Shown piece after piece: positions 46,905 through 56,491 of a stretch of DNA of 64,000 nucleotides. The position numbers and the translations under genes were made by a program. Under the pieces are notes generated by a model. It searched no databases. It had not been told where the DNA came from and worked only from the letters and a program-made list of their open reading frames with translations. How positions within the stretch are numbered: position 1 is the stretch's first letter; each line of letters opens with the position of its first letter. The stretch is from a virus, in IMG/VR virus record IMGVR_UViG_3300009506_000015, positions 1 through 64,000 of that record. One strand, written 5' to 3'.

Positions 46905-48011
46905 TTGAAGATACTATACGTGTATGCCGACGTAGCTGGTTCGGACGGCGGTTATTGTTCTAGCTGGCTGTGCGCGTTTCCCGTAACGGCCCTGGAGAGG
47001 GCGGGGTACGACGTGGACATGGTACACGCTACGGAGTTCATAGCAGATAGGCCGAAAGCAGACATCATCGTCGTAGAGCGTCTTCTCTGGGTTGGCAACG
47101 AGGGTTTCGATCTGTCCGAATATCCAGATGGGCCGCGCAAGAATTCGCTCCGGTATTACACAAGGATGAACACACTGGACGCCATCACGGACGCCCAGGA
47201 GAATGGCAGCAAGGTCATAGCCGTTCTGGACGACTACTACGAAGCTCATCCAGGCGGCAAGTTCAAGTTCATCAGGGACATGTGGCTCGATGGCGTGAGC
47301 CGTGGCGTTGACATGGGCTTCAAGCCCATAGAAGACCTGAAAGCGGTGCTCGGAGTTGTGGACGCCGTGATGACTCCGTCCAAGTTCCTGACGTTCCATT
47401 ATGGCCAATATGCACACAAGGCATACTATGTCCATAATAGGCCGATACTCGATATGTTCCCGACAAGACCAGTCGATACCGTATCCGGCGATAAGATAGT
47501 CATAGGCTGGAGTGGTACTGGACAACACGTCGAAACGTGGGTCGATAACCCAATGATTGACGCCCTCGCAAGGCTCAGGAAGGACATTGTCGTGTCTGGC
47601 GTCATACCGGACATGGTGTGTGACATCATAGAACATGCGGGCGTAGAGGTACGGCAGATAGGTCCGGTAGAGATAGAAAAGTTCCCGCACGTCGTGGCTG
47701 GTTACGACATAGGCATCTGCCCGCTATGGGGTGAATACGACAAGGGGAGGTCGTGGATCAAGTGGCTGGAGTGCAGCCTAATGGGCAAGCCGGTCGTAGC
47801 ACAAGACCTGGCTGGCGTGTATTCAGAGTGTAAGGGTGGATATCTTGCGTCCACGCCAGAAGAATGGCACGATGCTCTCAGCACGCTCGTATATGATGAA
47901 CGAGCGAGGCGTGGAGAGTCGCTAGCCGGACTGTCGTGGTCGTGGCGGCAGGGGCTAGAAGAAAATCTGGACGAACTCCTGGGGGTGTTTGATGAAGTCA
48001 GGCATGGATGA
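46905..48011 (+). CDS. glycosyltransferase, GT-B fold (GT4-like)
   Basis: 368 aa, TTG start at 46905. N-terminal domain LYVYADVAGSDGGYCSSWLC with VVERLLWVG; C-terminal domain has IGWSGTGQHVETW and SWIKWLECSLMGKPVVAQD-LAG, the donor-binding region of GT1/GT4 enzymes (E-x7-E replaced in part). Transfers sugar from a nucleotide donor. First gene of the glycan island, coupled to the next by overlap. Confidence 0.75.
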   Translation: MKILYVYADVAGSDGGYCSSWLCAFPVTALERAGYDVDMVHATEFIADRPKADIIVVERLLWVGNEGFDLSEYPDGPRKNSLRYYTRMNTLDAITDAQENGSKVIAVLDDYYEAHPGGKFKFIRDMWLDGVSRGVDMGFKPIEDLKAVLGVVDAVMTPSKFLTFHYGQYAHKAYYVHNRPILDMFPTRPVDTVSGDKIVIGWSGTGQHVETWVDNPMIDALARLRKDIVVSGVIPDMVCDIIEHAGVEVRQIGPVEIEKFPHVVAGYDIGICPLWGEYDKGRSWIKWLECSLMGKPVVAQDLAGVYSECKGGYLASTPEEWHDALSTLVYDERARRGESLAGLSWSWRQGLEENLDELLGVFDEVRHG

Positions 48012-48789
48012 ATTCAAGACGGACGTTGTGGTGCCGACGTACAATCAGTTCAATCTGGTGACACAGTGCATCGCGTCACTGTCTGGGCAGGAAGGTATAG
48101 GGACTATCATCGTTGTGGACGACGCATCCACGGACTTTGCGACCGTGGAGTATCTAAGCTATATGCACAACGAGGGGTCGATAAGGCTTCTACGATCTGA
48201 CAGCAACCGTGGGTTTATCAGGTCGGTCAATGCAGGTATGAAGATGGTAGAGACCCAGTACGCAGTAATCGTGAATTCCGACACGGTGCCGACGGGCCGG
48301 TACGCGCTGTATAATCTTGTTGTGGGCGTACATAACGCCAGGGCGCAGGTGGGTGGTGCGAAGCTGCTGTTCATGCCAGGTTCGAAATACGGAAAGAGGT
48401 TCACAATCCAGCACGCTGGCATAGCGTTCGACCCAGAGCTGGTGCCCTATCATCCGTTCATGCACTTGCACCGCGACACGAAAGCCGCGAACGTTACCAG
48501 GAAGGTGAACGCCGTGACAGGGGCGATATTCTGTGTGGAGGTCGATACGTGGACGAAGGTCGGTGGATTCGACCCAGTGTTCGGTGGTGGTGTGTACGAG
48601 GATGTGGACTACTGCCTGAGAGCTGGCGATGTGATGTACATATCTGGTTCAGAATGGCTACATATGATGCACGGTTCACAGACGCAGGGACACGATCTGT
48701 TTGATCTGTCGGACCACAACCTGGAAATATTGCACAAGAAGTGGCGGCACGCGCTGAAGTGCGACCAGAAACTATTCTACGGAGTATAA
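47992..48789 (+). CDS. glycosyltransferase family 2 (GT-A)
   Basis: 265 aa from the ATG at 47992 with GGGGGTG upstream. DVVVPTYNQFNLVTQCIASL, IIVVDDASTD, RGFIRSVNAGM and NSDTVP (metal site), then VTGAIFCV and GGGVYEDVDYC (catalytic ED) give a complete GT2 rhamnosyl/glycosyltransferase pattern. Cytoplasmic, no membrane segment. Confidence 0.9.
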   Translation: MKSGMDEFKTDVVVPTYNQFNLVTQCIASLSGQEGIGTIIVVDDASTDFATVEYLSYMHNEGSIRLLRSDSNRGFIRSVNAGMKMVETQYAVIVNSDTVPTGRYALYNLVVGVHNARAQVGGAKLLFMPGSKYGKRFTIQHAGIAFDPELVPYHPFMHLHRDTKAANVTRKVNAVTGAIFCVEVDTWTKVGGFDPVFGGGVYEDVDYCLRAGDVMYISGSEWLHMMHGSQTQGHDLFDLSDHNLEILHKKWRHALKCDQKLFYGV

Positions 48790-48790
48790 G

Positions 48791-49810
48791 GTGAAGATAG
48801 GTGTCATCAGCGAGGTATATGGCGGCATAACGACGCCGCCTAAGAACTACGGTGGCATTTCGGCATCGGTACACAATCTGACTGAGGCGCTTATAGCTCG
48901 TGGGCACGACGTGACGCTATTTGCACCTGCGGGTTCGTGGACTAGCGGCAGGCTGGTGGTCGTTGCCGGTGGGGACGCTCCGTCTAATGACGGGTCCAAG
49001 ATGCCACCATACGTGTACGACTGTATGGCGGAAGTAGGCAACATTGATGTATGGATAGATGGGTCGCACCACAAGAGGTTCGCCCGGTACTGTAAAGAAT
49101 ACGAACCGTGGGTGCCGATCCTGTGCCCCTCGTGGAACCCTAACAAGGCAGACCTGCCACAGAATACCGTGTGCCAGTCGCCACACATGCCATCGGTTAT
49201 AGGTGACATGCCAGATGATACTCCGTGGATGTTCGCCGGTATCCCGTCCGAGCAATACAGCACATCAGAGGGACCATATGGCCCGGCAGTATCCATCAAT
49301 GTCATAGCGCCGTACAAGGGCATCGACCTGCTCGTCCGTGCTGCGGCCAAATATAACATACCGCTTGTCCTTTATGGGCATTGCCCTAGCCAGAAGTGGT
49401 ACGACCAGGCGGTGGGTCCGTATGTGGACAAATCTGACAACATCGAGTACAAAGGGCTGATAGGCAACGAGCGCATCGACATACTGGCGCACGCCGTAGC
49501 CTCGTTCACCCTGGCGAACTGGCCCGAACCTGGGTCCAGAGTGTCCATAGAATCGTTTGCTAGTGGCTGCCCCGTTATTGCGACGAAGTGCGGTTGTTTT
49601 CCATACTATATAGAGGACGGTATAAACGGCTCGCTCGTTGACCAAAATGAAGAATCGGTATATAATGGATGGCGACAGGTTATTGATAGTGGAGACGCCA
49701 TGAGGAAAGCGGCCAGAATGACGGCGGAGACAAAATTCGATATGGAACACTGGGTATCTGGTTGGGAGACACTGATGCAAAGGGTGATAGGTGGGGAGAG
49801 GTGGGAGTAA
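48791..49810 (+). CDS. glycosyltransferase, GT4 family
   Basis: 339 aa, GTG start one base after the previous stop. KNYGGISASVHNLTEALIARGHDVTLFA is the GT4 acceptor loop; NVIAPYKGIDLLVRAAAKYN and the C-terminal EPGSRVSIESFASGCPVIATKCG (E-x7-E region) complete it. Confidence 0.9.
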   Translation: MKIGVISEVYGGITTPPKNYGGISASVHNLTEALIARGHDVTLFAPAGSWTSGRLVVVAGGDAPSNDGSKMPPYVYDCMAEVGNIDVWIDGSHHKRFARYCKEYEPWVPILCPSWNPNKADLPQNTVCQSPHMPSVIGDMPDDTPWMFAGIPSEQYSTSEGPYGPAVSINVIAPYKGIDLLVRAAAKYNIPLVLYGHCPSQKWYDQAVGPYVDKSDNIEYKGLIGNERIDILAHAVASFTLANWPEPGSRVSIESFASGCPVIATKCGCFPYYIEDGINGSLVDQNEESVYNGWRQVIDSGDAMRKAARMTAETKFDMEHWVSGWETLMQRVIGGERWE

Positions 49811-50832
49811 GGATTCCAGTAAGCAGACCGACGACACATTCTATACTCAGGACTGCCACGGCGATTGGCCCCGCAATGCAGCGCGGTATCCTGACCAACA
49901 ATGGGCCGATAGTCAGCGAATTTGAAAGATCAATCTCTGAGACAGTACATGCGCCGTTCGTAGCAATGGCGAACGGGACGCTCGCCCTCGAAGCGGCCCT
50001 ATCCGTCCTATTCCCCAGACCAGTACCTATAGGCATACCGTCGTTCACGTTCGTCGCCGTCGCGTCGTCTGTAGTCAGGTGCGGACATACGCCAGTATTC
50101 ATCGACATAGATATGGATACCTGGACAATGGACCCTGACCTTGCAGCCAGGAAGATGGCGCACGTCGCCGGGTTCATCGTGGCCAACACCTTCGGTGTGC
50201 AGCCGCATGAATTCTTCAGCGGCGGCATGATAACGATCTACGACAATGCGGAAGGGTTTGGCACGACAGACAGGCGCTTTGGGACTATGGACACGTACTC
50301 GTTCCATGCTACCAAGGTGGTCAACTCGTGCGAGGGCGGCGGTGTCGTATGCGCGTCACAGGAAGATGCTGTGGAGCTTAGGAAGTGGCGCAACTTCGGC
50401 CTGGACGGTGTCACGGGCGACGCCGACATGGTCGGGTCCAATGCGAAGATGAGCGAAATTCACGCCGCGTTCGGCTTGCAATCTCTAAGGGACGCGGATA
50501 GACAGGTCAATGCCCGTCACGACCTGCTCGGCATGTACAAGGAACGACTGGAAGGATATGTCGTGTTTCAGTCCGGCAATCCGTTGAACTGCGTCGTGCT
50601 GGTAGACGACAGGAGTGCGGTGGAGAAAGCCCTGGACGATGCTGGCATAGACACCAGGGCGTATTTCTTCCCCATACATAAGATGAAACCGTATGCCAGG
50701 TATACCACAGAACATCTGCCGGTGACGGACTACATATCCAGCAGGTCGTTAGCCCTGCCACTGTGGGCTGGCATGACCGCAGACACGGTAGAGTGTATTT
50801 GCGACATTATCAGGGAGGCGATAGATGGATGA
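49801..50832 (+). CDS. DegT/DnrJ/EryC1/StrS sugar aminotransferase
   Basis: 343 aa from the GTG at 49801 with GGGGAGA ahead. GILTNNGPIVSEFERSISE, ANGTLALEAAL (PLP phosphate loop), SFTFVAVASSVVRCGHTPVF, YDNAEGFG (Asp148) and FHATKVVNSCEGGGVV (PLP lysine 172) are the family landmarks. It makes an amino group on a keto nucleotide-sugar. With the SDR and acyltransferase that follow, it suggests synthesis of an N-acylated amino sugar; the upstream dehydratase is not in the window. Confidence 0.9.
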   Translation: MGVRIPVSRPTTHSILRTATAIGPAMQRGILTNNGPIVSEFERSISETVHAPFVAMANGTLALEAALSVLFPRPVPIGIPSFTFVAVASSVVRCGHTPVFIDIDMDTWTMDPDLAARKMAHVAGFIVANTFGVQPHEFFSGGMITIYDNAEGFGTTDRRFGTMDTYSFHATKVVNSCEGGGVVCASQEDAVELRKWRNFGLDGVTGDADMVGSNAKMSEIHAAFGLQSLRDADRQVNARHDLLGMYKERLEGYVVFQSGNPLNCVVLVDDRSAVEKALDDAGIDTRAYFFPIHKMKPYARYTTEHLPVTDYISSRSLALPLWAGMTADTVECICDIIREAIDG

Positions 50833-51508
50833 CATGATCATCGTGGGTGCGTCTGGCGGTATCGGCGTCGTGTTAGCGAACGCGTTCCGCAAAGAATACA
50901 ACCTGTACCTGACGCATAATGACAACCCGCTATATACATTCCAATCCACGCAGGTGGACCTTTCCGGTCCTGATATCTTCGGATACGTTGACAGCATTGC
51001 CAACGTCCTGTCCGACAAAGTAATCGTGGTCAACTGTGCTGGCGTTACTAGGAGCGCGATGGGCCACGTGATGGGCATACCATCGTTCGAAATGTTGCTG
51101 AACATTAACCTAGTCGGTGCGTTTAGGGTGTGCAGCGCGGTCCTGCCAATCATGCGCAAGAAGGGTTGGGGCAGGATCATCAACCTGTCGTCCGTGGTGG
51201 GCCACTTAGGCGTGCCTGGGACGAGTGCATACTCCGCATCGAAAGCTGGCCTCGAGGGTATGACCAGGACGCTGGCCGTAGAGAACGCGTCCAAGGGCAT
51301 AACGGTGAACTCGATTGTCCTGGGCTACATGGAAGCTGGTATGATAACATCTGTCCCAATGGGCTACCTGGAATCGGTTGTAAAGCTGATCCCGATGAAA
51401 AGGCTCGGCGGTGTGGTAAACATTGTCGAAGCGGTGAGGTTCCTGGTGGCCGCCGATTATGTCACCGGGACAAGCATAACGGTTGACGGAGGGTTGTTAT
51501 GCGCGTAG
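50825..51508 (+). CDS. short-chain dehydrogenase/reductase
   Basis: 227 aa. NAD(P)-binding GASGGIG (8-14), NCAG (70-73), catalytic Ser123, Tyr136 and Lys140 (SAYSASK), ending SITVDGG. FabG-like classical SDR. In this island it likely reduces or epimerises a sugar intermediate rather than a fatty acid (inference from context). Confidence 0.9.
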   Translation: MDDMIIVGASGGIGVVLANAFRKEYNLYLTHNDNPLYTFQSTQVDLSGPDIFGYVDSIANVLSDKVIVVNCAGVTRSAMGHVMGIPSFEMLLNINLVGAFRVCSAVLPIMRKKGWGRIINLSSVVGHLGVPGTSAYSASKAGLEGMTRTLAVENASKGITVNSIVLGYMEAGMITSVPMGYLESVVKLIPMKRLGGVVNIVEAVRFLVAADYVTGTSITVDGGLLCA

Positions 51509-52032
51509 GGAAAGATGTCACAATCTATCCGTGGTGCAGGGTTGTGCGCCCAGATATGATAGAAATAGGGGATCACGTTATCATAGACGACTTCGTGTTC
51601 CTAGACGGTGGCAGAGGGACGACCATAGGGGATTACGTGCATATCGCCGCGCATACGGCGATAATGGGTGGCGGTTCGCTTATCATGGAGGACTTCAGTG
51701 GCTTCTCCGGCGGCGTCCGGGTGTACACTGGCGGTGATGACTATCTGGGCAATTACCTCACGAACCCGACGATACCGGACAAGTACAGGGGCAAATACTT
51801 CAGTTTCATACACATGCATAAACATGCCCTGATAGGGAGTGGCTGTATCGTACTCGCACCGCCGGAAGGTCTAATCGTAGGAGAGGGAGCTGCGGTCGGC
51901 GCGATGTCGCTCGTCAAGGACAATCTGGAACCGTGGACGTTATACGCTGGCGTGCCAGCAAAACCGATCAAGAGCCGCAACAGGGAAAGGATGCTGGCGC
52001 TTGAACGACAGCTTAGGGAGGATTTGGGATGA
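51499..52032 (+). CDS. left-handed beta-helix acyltransferase
   Basis: 177 aa. Hexapeptide repeats (IGDHVIIDDFVFLDG, IGDYVHIAAHTAIMGG, IGSGCIVLAPPEGLIVGEGA) and the closing YAGVPAKPIKSR motif typify LbH O-/N-acetyltransferases. Probable acylation of the amino sugar made by the neighbouring aminotransferase. Overlaps both neighbours. Confidence 0.9.
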   Translation: MRVGKDVTIYPWCRVVRPDMIEIGDHVIIDDFVFLDGGRGTTIGDYVHIAAHTAIMGGGSLIMEDFSGFSGGVRVYTGGDDYLGNYLTNPTIPDKYRGKYFSFIHMHKHALIGSGCIVLAPPEGLIVGEGAAVGAMSLVKDNLEPWTLYAGVPAKPIKSRNRERMLALERQLREDLG

Positions 52033-53828
52033 AAGCCTGTATCACAACGTCGCATCTTTATGGAATGGGTGGCGGGGCTAAGGCAGTCTTCGCCGTGGCA
52101 TCAGCACTGAAGCATATGTACGGGCACGTGACCATTTTTGTTAGGTCACAGATACCGGAGCTGGTTCTGGACGAAAAGCCAGACGGGATGCTGTACGCAT
52201 CGTGGTATGAAGGGTGCGCGTTGGGCTACGACGTGCTGTTCAACGTAGATCATTTCCATTACACAAAGCCGCAAGCCGCTAAGAACTATGCGTTAATATT
52301 CCATCCTCACAGTATGAACAAGCCACCGGAAGGATACGACATGCTGTTCTCCATCAGTGAGTATACACAGGTCGAGGTCGAAAGGCTATGGGGTCTAAAG
52401 TCCACGCTGTTGTATCTGCCTGTAGAGGATGATTATTACACGGGCGTCAAAGACAAAGTAATCCTCCACGTATCCAGATTCTCCGCGCCAAACCAATATG
52501 CAGACAAGGGCCACAGGCAGATGATCACGGCGTTCAAGTCCATATCGGACCTTGGCTGGTCATTCATCTTGGCTGGGTCTGTAGACCCGAAGCAGGCTGG
52601 GTATCTATCGTCCCTGATGGCCGATGCGTCGGGCTACGATATACAGTTTGCCATATCGCCATCTAGGAAAGAACTTCTCGGTCTATACGCCAACGCGTCT
52701 ATCTACTGGCACGCAACTGGCATAGGGATGAGGAAGGTAGTGGGCGCTCAGGAACACCTGGGCCTGACAACTATAGAGGCGATGGCTTCTGGCTGTGTCC
52801 CGGTCGTATATGGTACTGGCGGCCAGAAGGAGATCGTGAAGAGTGGCATCAACGGTATCCTTGTCGGTAGCGAGAAGGATATGGCTAGGGCTACGGTCGA
52901 GCTTACTAAGAAGCTCGACGTGTGGTCTATATTGCAACAGCAAGCAGCGAGGAGCGGCAAGGCATGGTGTGGACTTGATGGGTTCTACGATAGGTTCGAA
53001 GAAGCATTGTCCGGTGTAGACAACGGCGTTCCATCGGGATACGTGCCGAGCTTGAAGTATAAGAGATCAGACGTGGACATCATCATACCGGTGTGGAACA
53101 GCACGACGATACACAGATGTCTCGATGGCATACCAGAGGGGCCAAATGTCATCGTCGTTGACAACGGTTCAGACAATATCGTAGAACACCCACGTATCGA
53201 CAAATATATCAGACTCGAAGAAAACAGAGGGTTCAGCGGTGGCAACATGGCTGGATTTGCAGAGTCTACGAGGCCGCTCGTGCTGGCCCTAAACGACGAT
53301 TGCATCCCCAGTGGTGAAATGTGGCTCGATATCATGTTGCTGTCCATGAGCGAAGAGGGCGTCGGCGTAGTCGGCGCTAAGTTGACATACCCAGATGGCA
53401 GGCTTCAACATGCTGGCGTGTTGATAGACTGGAACAGGGAGGATATATGCTTCCATAGGTGGTACGGCGGTGCTGACCACCCTGCGGCAAACGTGATGAC
53501 TAAGGTAACGGCAGTCACCGGGGCATGTCTGTTGTGTAAGAGGGAGCTGTTCGATATGCACCCAGAGCTATACAAACTTGGCAACTATGAAGACGTCCAC
53601 TTGTGTCTCAGTGCATGGATGAATGGCTACTCGGTGATATATCAACCTGGCGCATCGTTGATACACATTGAAGCCGTCACGAAGTCGGGTACGGATGTGG
53701 ATTATACAGCCACAAACAGGCCCGAGTTCGTCCGCCAGTGGCGAAGTGTGTACCTCGATTCCGAAGAGATGAAAGTCGTTCGGGAGGTGAATGATGCCTC
53801 AGGGTGGGGCAGAACTAGTAATGACTAA
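52029..53828 (+). CDS. bifunctional glycosyltransferase (GT4 + GT2)
   Basis: 599 aa. Residues 1-335 form a GT4-like unit (GMGGGAKAVFAVASALKHMYG, HLGLTTIEAMASGCVPVVYG). Residues about 345-560 form a GT2 unit (DVDIIIPVWNSTTIHRCLDG, VIVVDNGSD, RGFSGGNMAGF, LNDDCIPSG, VTGACLLCKR, NYEDVHLCL). Such two-headed enzymes add two sugars in sequence to build a glycan. Confidence 0.9.
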   Translation: MKACITTSHLYGMGGGAKAVFAVASALKHMYGHVTIFVRSQIPELVLDEKPDGMLYASWYEGCALGYDVLFNVDHFHYTKPQAAKNYALIFHPHSMNKPPEGYDMLFSISEYTQVEVERLWGLKSTLLYLPVEDDYYTGVKDKVILHVSRFSAPNQYADKGHRQMITAFKSISDLGWSFILAGSVDPKQAGYLSSLMADASGYDIQFAISPSRKELLGLYANASIYWHATGIGMRKVVGAQEHLGLTTIEAMASGCVPVVYGTGGQKEIVKSGINGILVGSEKDMARATVELTKKLDVWSILQQQAARSGKAWCGLDGFYDRFEEALSGVDNGVPSGYVPSLKYKRSDVDIIIPVWNSTTIHRCLDGIPEGPNVIVVDNGSDNIVEHPRIDKYIRLEENRGFSGGNMAGFAESTRPLVLALNDDCIPSGEMWLDIMLLSMSEEGVGVVGAKLTYPDGRLQHAGVLIDWNREDICFHRWYGGADHPAANVMTKVTAVTGACLLCKRELFDMHPELYKLGNYEDVHLCLSAWMNGYSVIYQPGASLIHIEAVTKSGTDVDYTATNRPEFVRQWRSVYLDSEEMKVVREVNDASGWGRTSND

Positions 53829-54126
53829 ATATCCACCGACTAAGGAAGACCTGTGGAAGCAGAACTGCGATCTACAGGAGCGCATGTTAAAAGTGATAGA
53901 GCGCAACAACGAAGTAATAACCAAGAACACAGAAGCGCAAACCAGCATGAACAGCATGATTGCTTCTATGCAGTCATCCCTAGACATGCTCGTGAAGCAG
54001 TTGCTTACTGTGTCCAACGGCGTGCCGCTGAGGGTATTTATGATCGTCGTGGTCACGCTTGTGGTGATCCTGTTCATAGTTGTCGGCATCAGCATGTCGG
54101 ACATTCAAAGACTAGTAGGAGGATGA
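53791..54126 (+). CDS. coiled-coil protein with C-terminal membrane segment
   Basis: 111 aa, ATG at 53791 with GGGAGG ahead, overlapping the previous gene by 38 nt. Helical coiled coil (LWKQNCDLQERMLKVIERNN) then VFMIVVVTLVVILFIVVGIS. Could anchor glycan enzymes at the membrane or be a virion component; function unknown. Confidence 0.6.
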   Translation: MMPQGGAELVMTKYPPTKEDLWKQNCDLQERMLKVIERNNEVITKNTEAQTSMNSMIASMQSSLDMLVKQLLTVSNGVPLRVFMIVVVTLVVILFIVVGISMSDIQRLVGG

Positions 54127-54127
54127 C

Positions 54128-54916
54128 GTGTTAGTAGGGTTGACGGTTGTGAAAAATGCAACAAAGATGGGCTACCCGTGGGTAGAGTCCATCCTGTCCG
54201 TGATAGACTATGTAGACCACTTCCATATCGGGTACGGTCATTCCGAGGATAACACGTGGGAAGTGATAGAGACGATGATGCACAGCGACCGTTTCGGGCC
54301 GAAGATATCGGTTAGCACGTTCGAGTGGCCCACGATGGACACCGGATTTGCGATAGGTGCGGCGACGAATGACGCCCTAGCGCACATCAGGAAGTTCGGC
54401 GGCAAGGTGCTATATGTCCAGGCAGACGAACTGTGGCATCCAGAGTCCGTGGAAGAAATGGTAAGGCTGTCTGGCGAGGACTATGATGCGTACTCCGTCC
54501 CATATTTGCATCTGGAACACAACTTGCAGATAGTACAGGAAGGGGCTGGCTACCAGAGGGCTATCCGCATGGTAGCCAATAGGCCAGAGATCGTCGCCCA
54601 CAGGGACGCCTGGACGTTCGAGGGGTATTCCAAGCTGCTCGACATCCATTCGCTGCCACACCCGCTTGTACATTGCAACTACTTCCTGTGGGACAACGTG
54701 CCTGTCAAGAAGTGGGTCCAGGCCACAGAGCTGTACCAGGACTTGGGTCACTACAAGATGGCGGCAGAGCTGGCGTTCGGTGAGTGGAAGAAGCACGACG
54801 TTCCGCCGGAAATGTTCTTGGAACGCACATCGCCATTCGCAGAACATCTGCCAGAATGTATATTGCCGATGCTAGGCAAAAGGCGATATTATGTAAGGGA
54901 AGGCTTGATACAATGA
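54128..54916 (+). CDS. putative GT-A glycosyltransferase
   Basis: 262 aa, GTG start. LTVVKNATKMGYPWVESILS, HFHIGYGHSEDNTWEVIETM, then VLYVQADELWHPESV, in which QADE takes the place of the metal-binding DxD, as in GT2-like enzymes. Substrate unknown. Confidence 0.65.
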   Translation: MLVGLTVVKNATKMGYPWVESILSVIDYVDHFHIGYGHSEDNTWEVIETMMHSDRFGPKISVSTFEWPTMDTGFAIGAATNDALAHIRKFGGKVLYVQADELWHPESVEEMVRLSGEDYDAYSVPYLHLEHNLQIVQEGAGYQRAIRMVANRPEIVAHRDAWTFEGYSKLLDIHSLPHPLVHCNYFLWDNVPVKKWVQATELYQDLGHYKMAAELAFGEWKKHDVPPEMFLERTSPFAEHLPECILPMLGKRRYYVREGLIQ

Positions 54917-55134
54917 CGGGAGTCGATGATTGTACAGTAACGGTAGGCGTATTCGGCACGCCTAAGATGGGAGCCTGGGAGTGCCCGCGTTGCCACATGA
55001 TCAACGCGCCGTGGGTGGAGCAATGTAATTGCCAGCCACAGCGTCGCGTCGTAACGTGGCCCGACCAAAATGCCACAGATGCGACAAGTGAGTACGGGCA
55101 CGTATACCCTGTTGGGGAGGTGGTTTATGGGTGA
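54913..55134 (+). CDS. small zinc-ribbon protein
   Basis: 73 aa, ATG at 54913 overlapping the previous stop. WECPRCHMINAPWVEQCNC has the RanBP2-like spacing W-x-C-x2-C-x10-C-x-C with the central Asn. Function unknown; overlaps the sulfotransferase start. Confidence 0.55.
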   Translation: MTGVDDCTVTVGVFGTPKMGAWECPRCHMINAPWVEQCNCQPQRRVVTWPDQNATDATSEYGHVYPVGEVVYG

Positions 55135-55729
55135 TTGCGTTGTCGTACTCAGTAACCACAGAACCGGGAGCAGCGCGTTGGCTGGCGCACTATACCACCT
55201 CGGTGTGTATATGGGCGACCCAAGGCACATCACGAAAGAAGGTACGAACTTCGAAGCATACGATCTGTATCAAGAACACGTCAAGATGATGCCCGTGTGG
55301 ACGCACCCAGAATATCTGACAATGGATGACGTGTACCCGCCCGAGAGCTACGTGGAACTTGTGCGCAAGCGGGAGCGGCGCAAGCTGTGGGGCGTCAAAG
55401 ACCCGCGACTGTGCTTCCTGTTCCCGGTATTCCTGAGTGCCCTGTCGGAAAAGACTAAGGAAGTCAAGGTTATCTCTATGGAAAGGTCGCTAGAGGCGTC
55501 CGTACAGAGCCTCGTTGCCCGTGACGGGCTGGACTTTGACGAAGCGAGGCGCATCATCGTAGCCTACGAGAACGCAAGGTCGGGTATGCTGGAACTGTAT
55601 GGACCTCATTTCCAAATGCTGGCCGTGTACTATAGCGACCTGCGTGATAACCCGAGGAGGCAAGTTACCAGGATTGCCGATTTCCTTGGCGTGGAGGTTA
55701 CTGACGAAGCGGTAGATCACATCAAATGA
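55127..55729 (+). CDS. sulfotransferase-family protein
   Basis: 200 aa from the ATG at 55127 with GGGGAGG ahead. VLSNHRTGSSALAGALYHLG is the PAPS 5'-phosphosulfate loop; VISMERSLEASVQSLVARDG is the 3'-phosphate region, and the end (RITRIADFLGVEV-type) matches the family C-terminus. It would transfer sulfate to a sugar or protein. Confidence 0.8.
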   Translation: MGDCVVVLSNHRTGSSALAGALYHLGVYMGDPRHITKEGTNFEAYDLYQEHVKMMPVWTHPEYLTMDDVYPPESYVELVRKRERRKLWGVKDPRLCFLFPVFLSALSEKTKEVKVISMERSLEASVQSLVARDGLDFDEARRIIVAYENARSGMLELYGPHFQMLAVYYSDLRDNPRRQVTRIADFLGVEVTDEAVDHIK

Positions 55730-56466
55730 AGATAGTCACCTACTGTATAACCTTTCCAGACGAAGCAGACATCCTGCCGAACATGATAGCCCAGGCGAGC
55801 AAGCTGGGCGACGTATGGCTGTTCGACGGCGGTAGGGTGGGCAGTCATTGCCAGAACAACAAGCGTGCGCCATCTGGCATTATGATAACCGACGACGGTC
55901 TACAGTATGCACCCGAGGATATCGAAATACCGGATGATGCTATACAGAAGATAGAAGGGTGCAGGTATACCTCCCTGCCCTGGCCTGGAAGCCCTGGCAA
56001 GCAGCGCAATGCTGCGCTGGACATAATGGGTAACGAGTACGACTGGATCATCCAGAACGACAGTGACGAGGTGTGGACCGACCAGGCAGTAGAAATGATT
56101 CCCAAACTGCTAGGTGAAGTGAGTCATAACATAACAAACATCCTGGTAAAGATGCTCCATCTAGTCAAAGACGAGGACCATTACTGGCGCAGACACTACA
56201 GGCACTTGGTACACGCGAGGATACACAGGCCGGGTTCTGCCAGGTGGGTCGAGGGCTGGCATGAACATCAGAACTACACAGGACAGAGGATGTCAACAGA
56301 CATGGTCTTGCTGCACACGAAGCACCTGTTCGTGAACAGGCTACAGAGGTTCTACGGTAAGGGGCTGGAAATGTGGGGCGACCTGGACTACACGCCGCTG
56401 CCGCCAGGGAGGTTCGGTCTGACGTGGCCAGATATGGTGTACCCCAGGGAGGACAGACATACGTAA
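55726..56466 (+). CDS. putative glycosyltransferase (GT-A-like)
   Basis: 246 aa, overlapping the previous stop (ATGA). IVTYCITFPDEADILPNMIA, GSPGKQRNAALDIMG and IIQNDSDEVW (metal-binding DSD) fit a GT2-type fold; the His-rich middle (YWRRHYRHLVHARIHRPGS) is unusual. Confidence 0.65.
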   Translation: MKIVTYCITFPDEADILPNMIAQASKLGDVWLFDGGRVGSHCQNNKRAPSGIMITDDGLQYAPEDIEIPDDAIQKIEGCRYTSLPWPGSPGKQRNAALDIMGNEYDWIIQNDSDEVWTDQAVEMIPKLLGEVSHNITNILVKMLHLVKDEDHYWRRHYRHLVHARIHRPGSARWVEGWHEHQNYTGQRMSTDMVLLHTKHLFVNRLQRFYGKGLEMWGDLDYTPLPPGRFGLTWPDMVYPREDRHT

Positions 56467-56491
56467 GCGGGTCGGGTTCGCCGTAGACAAT

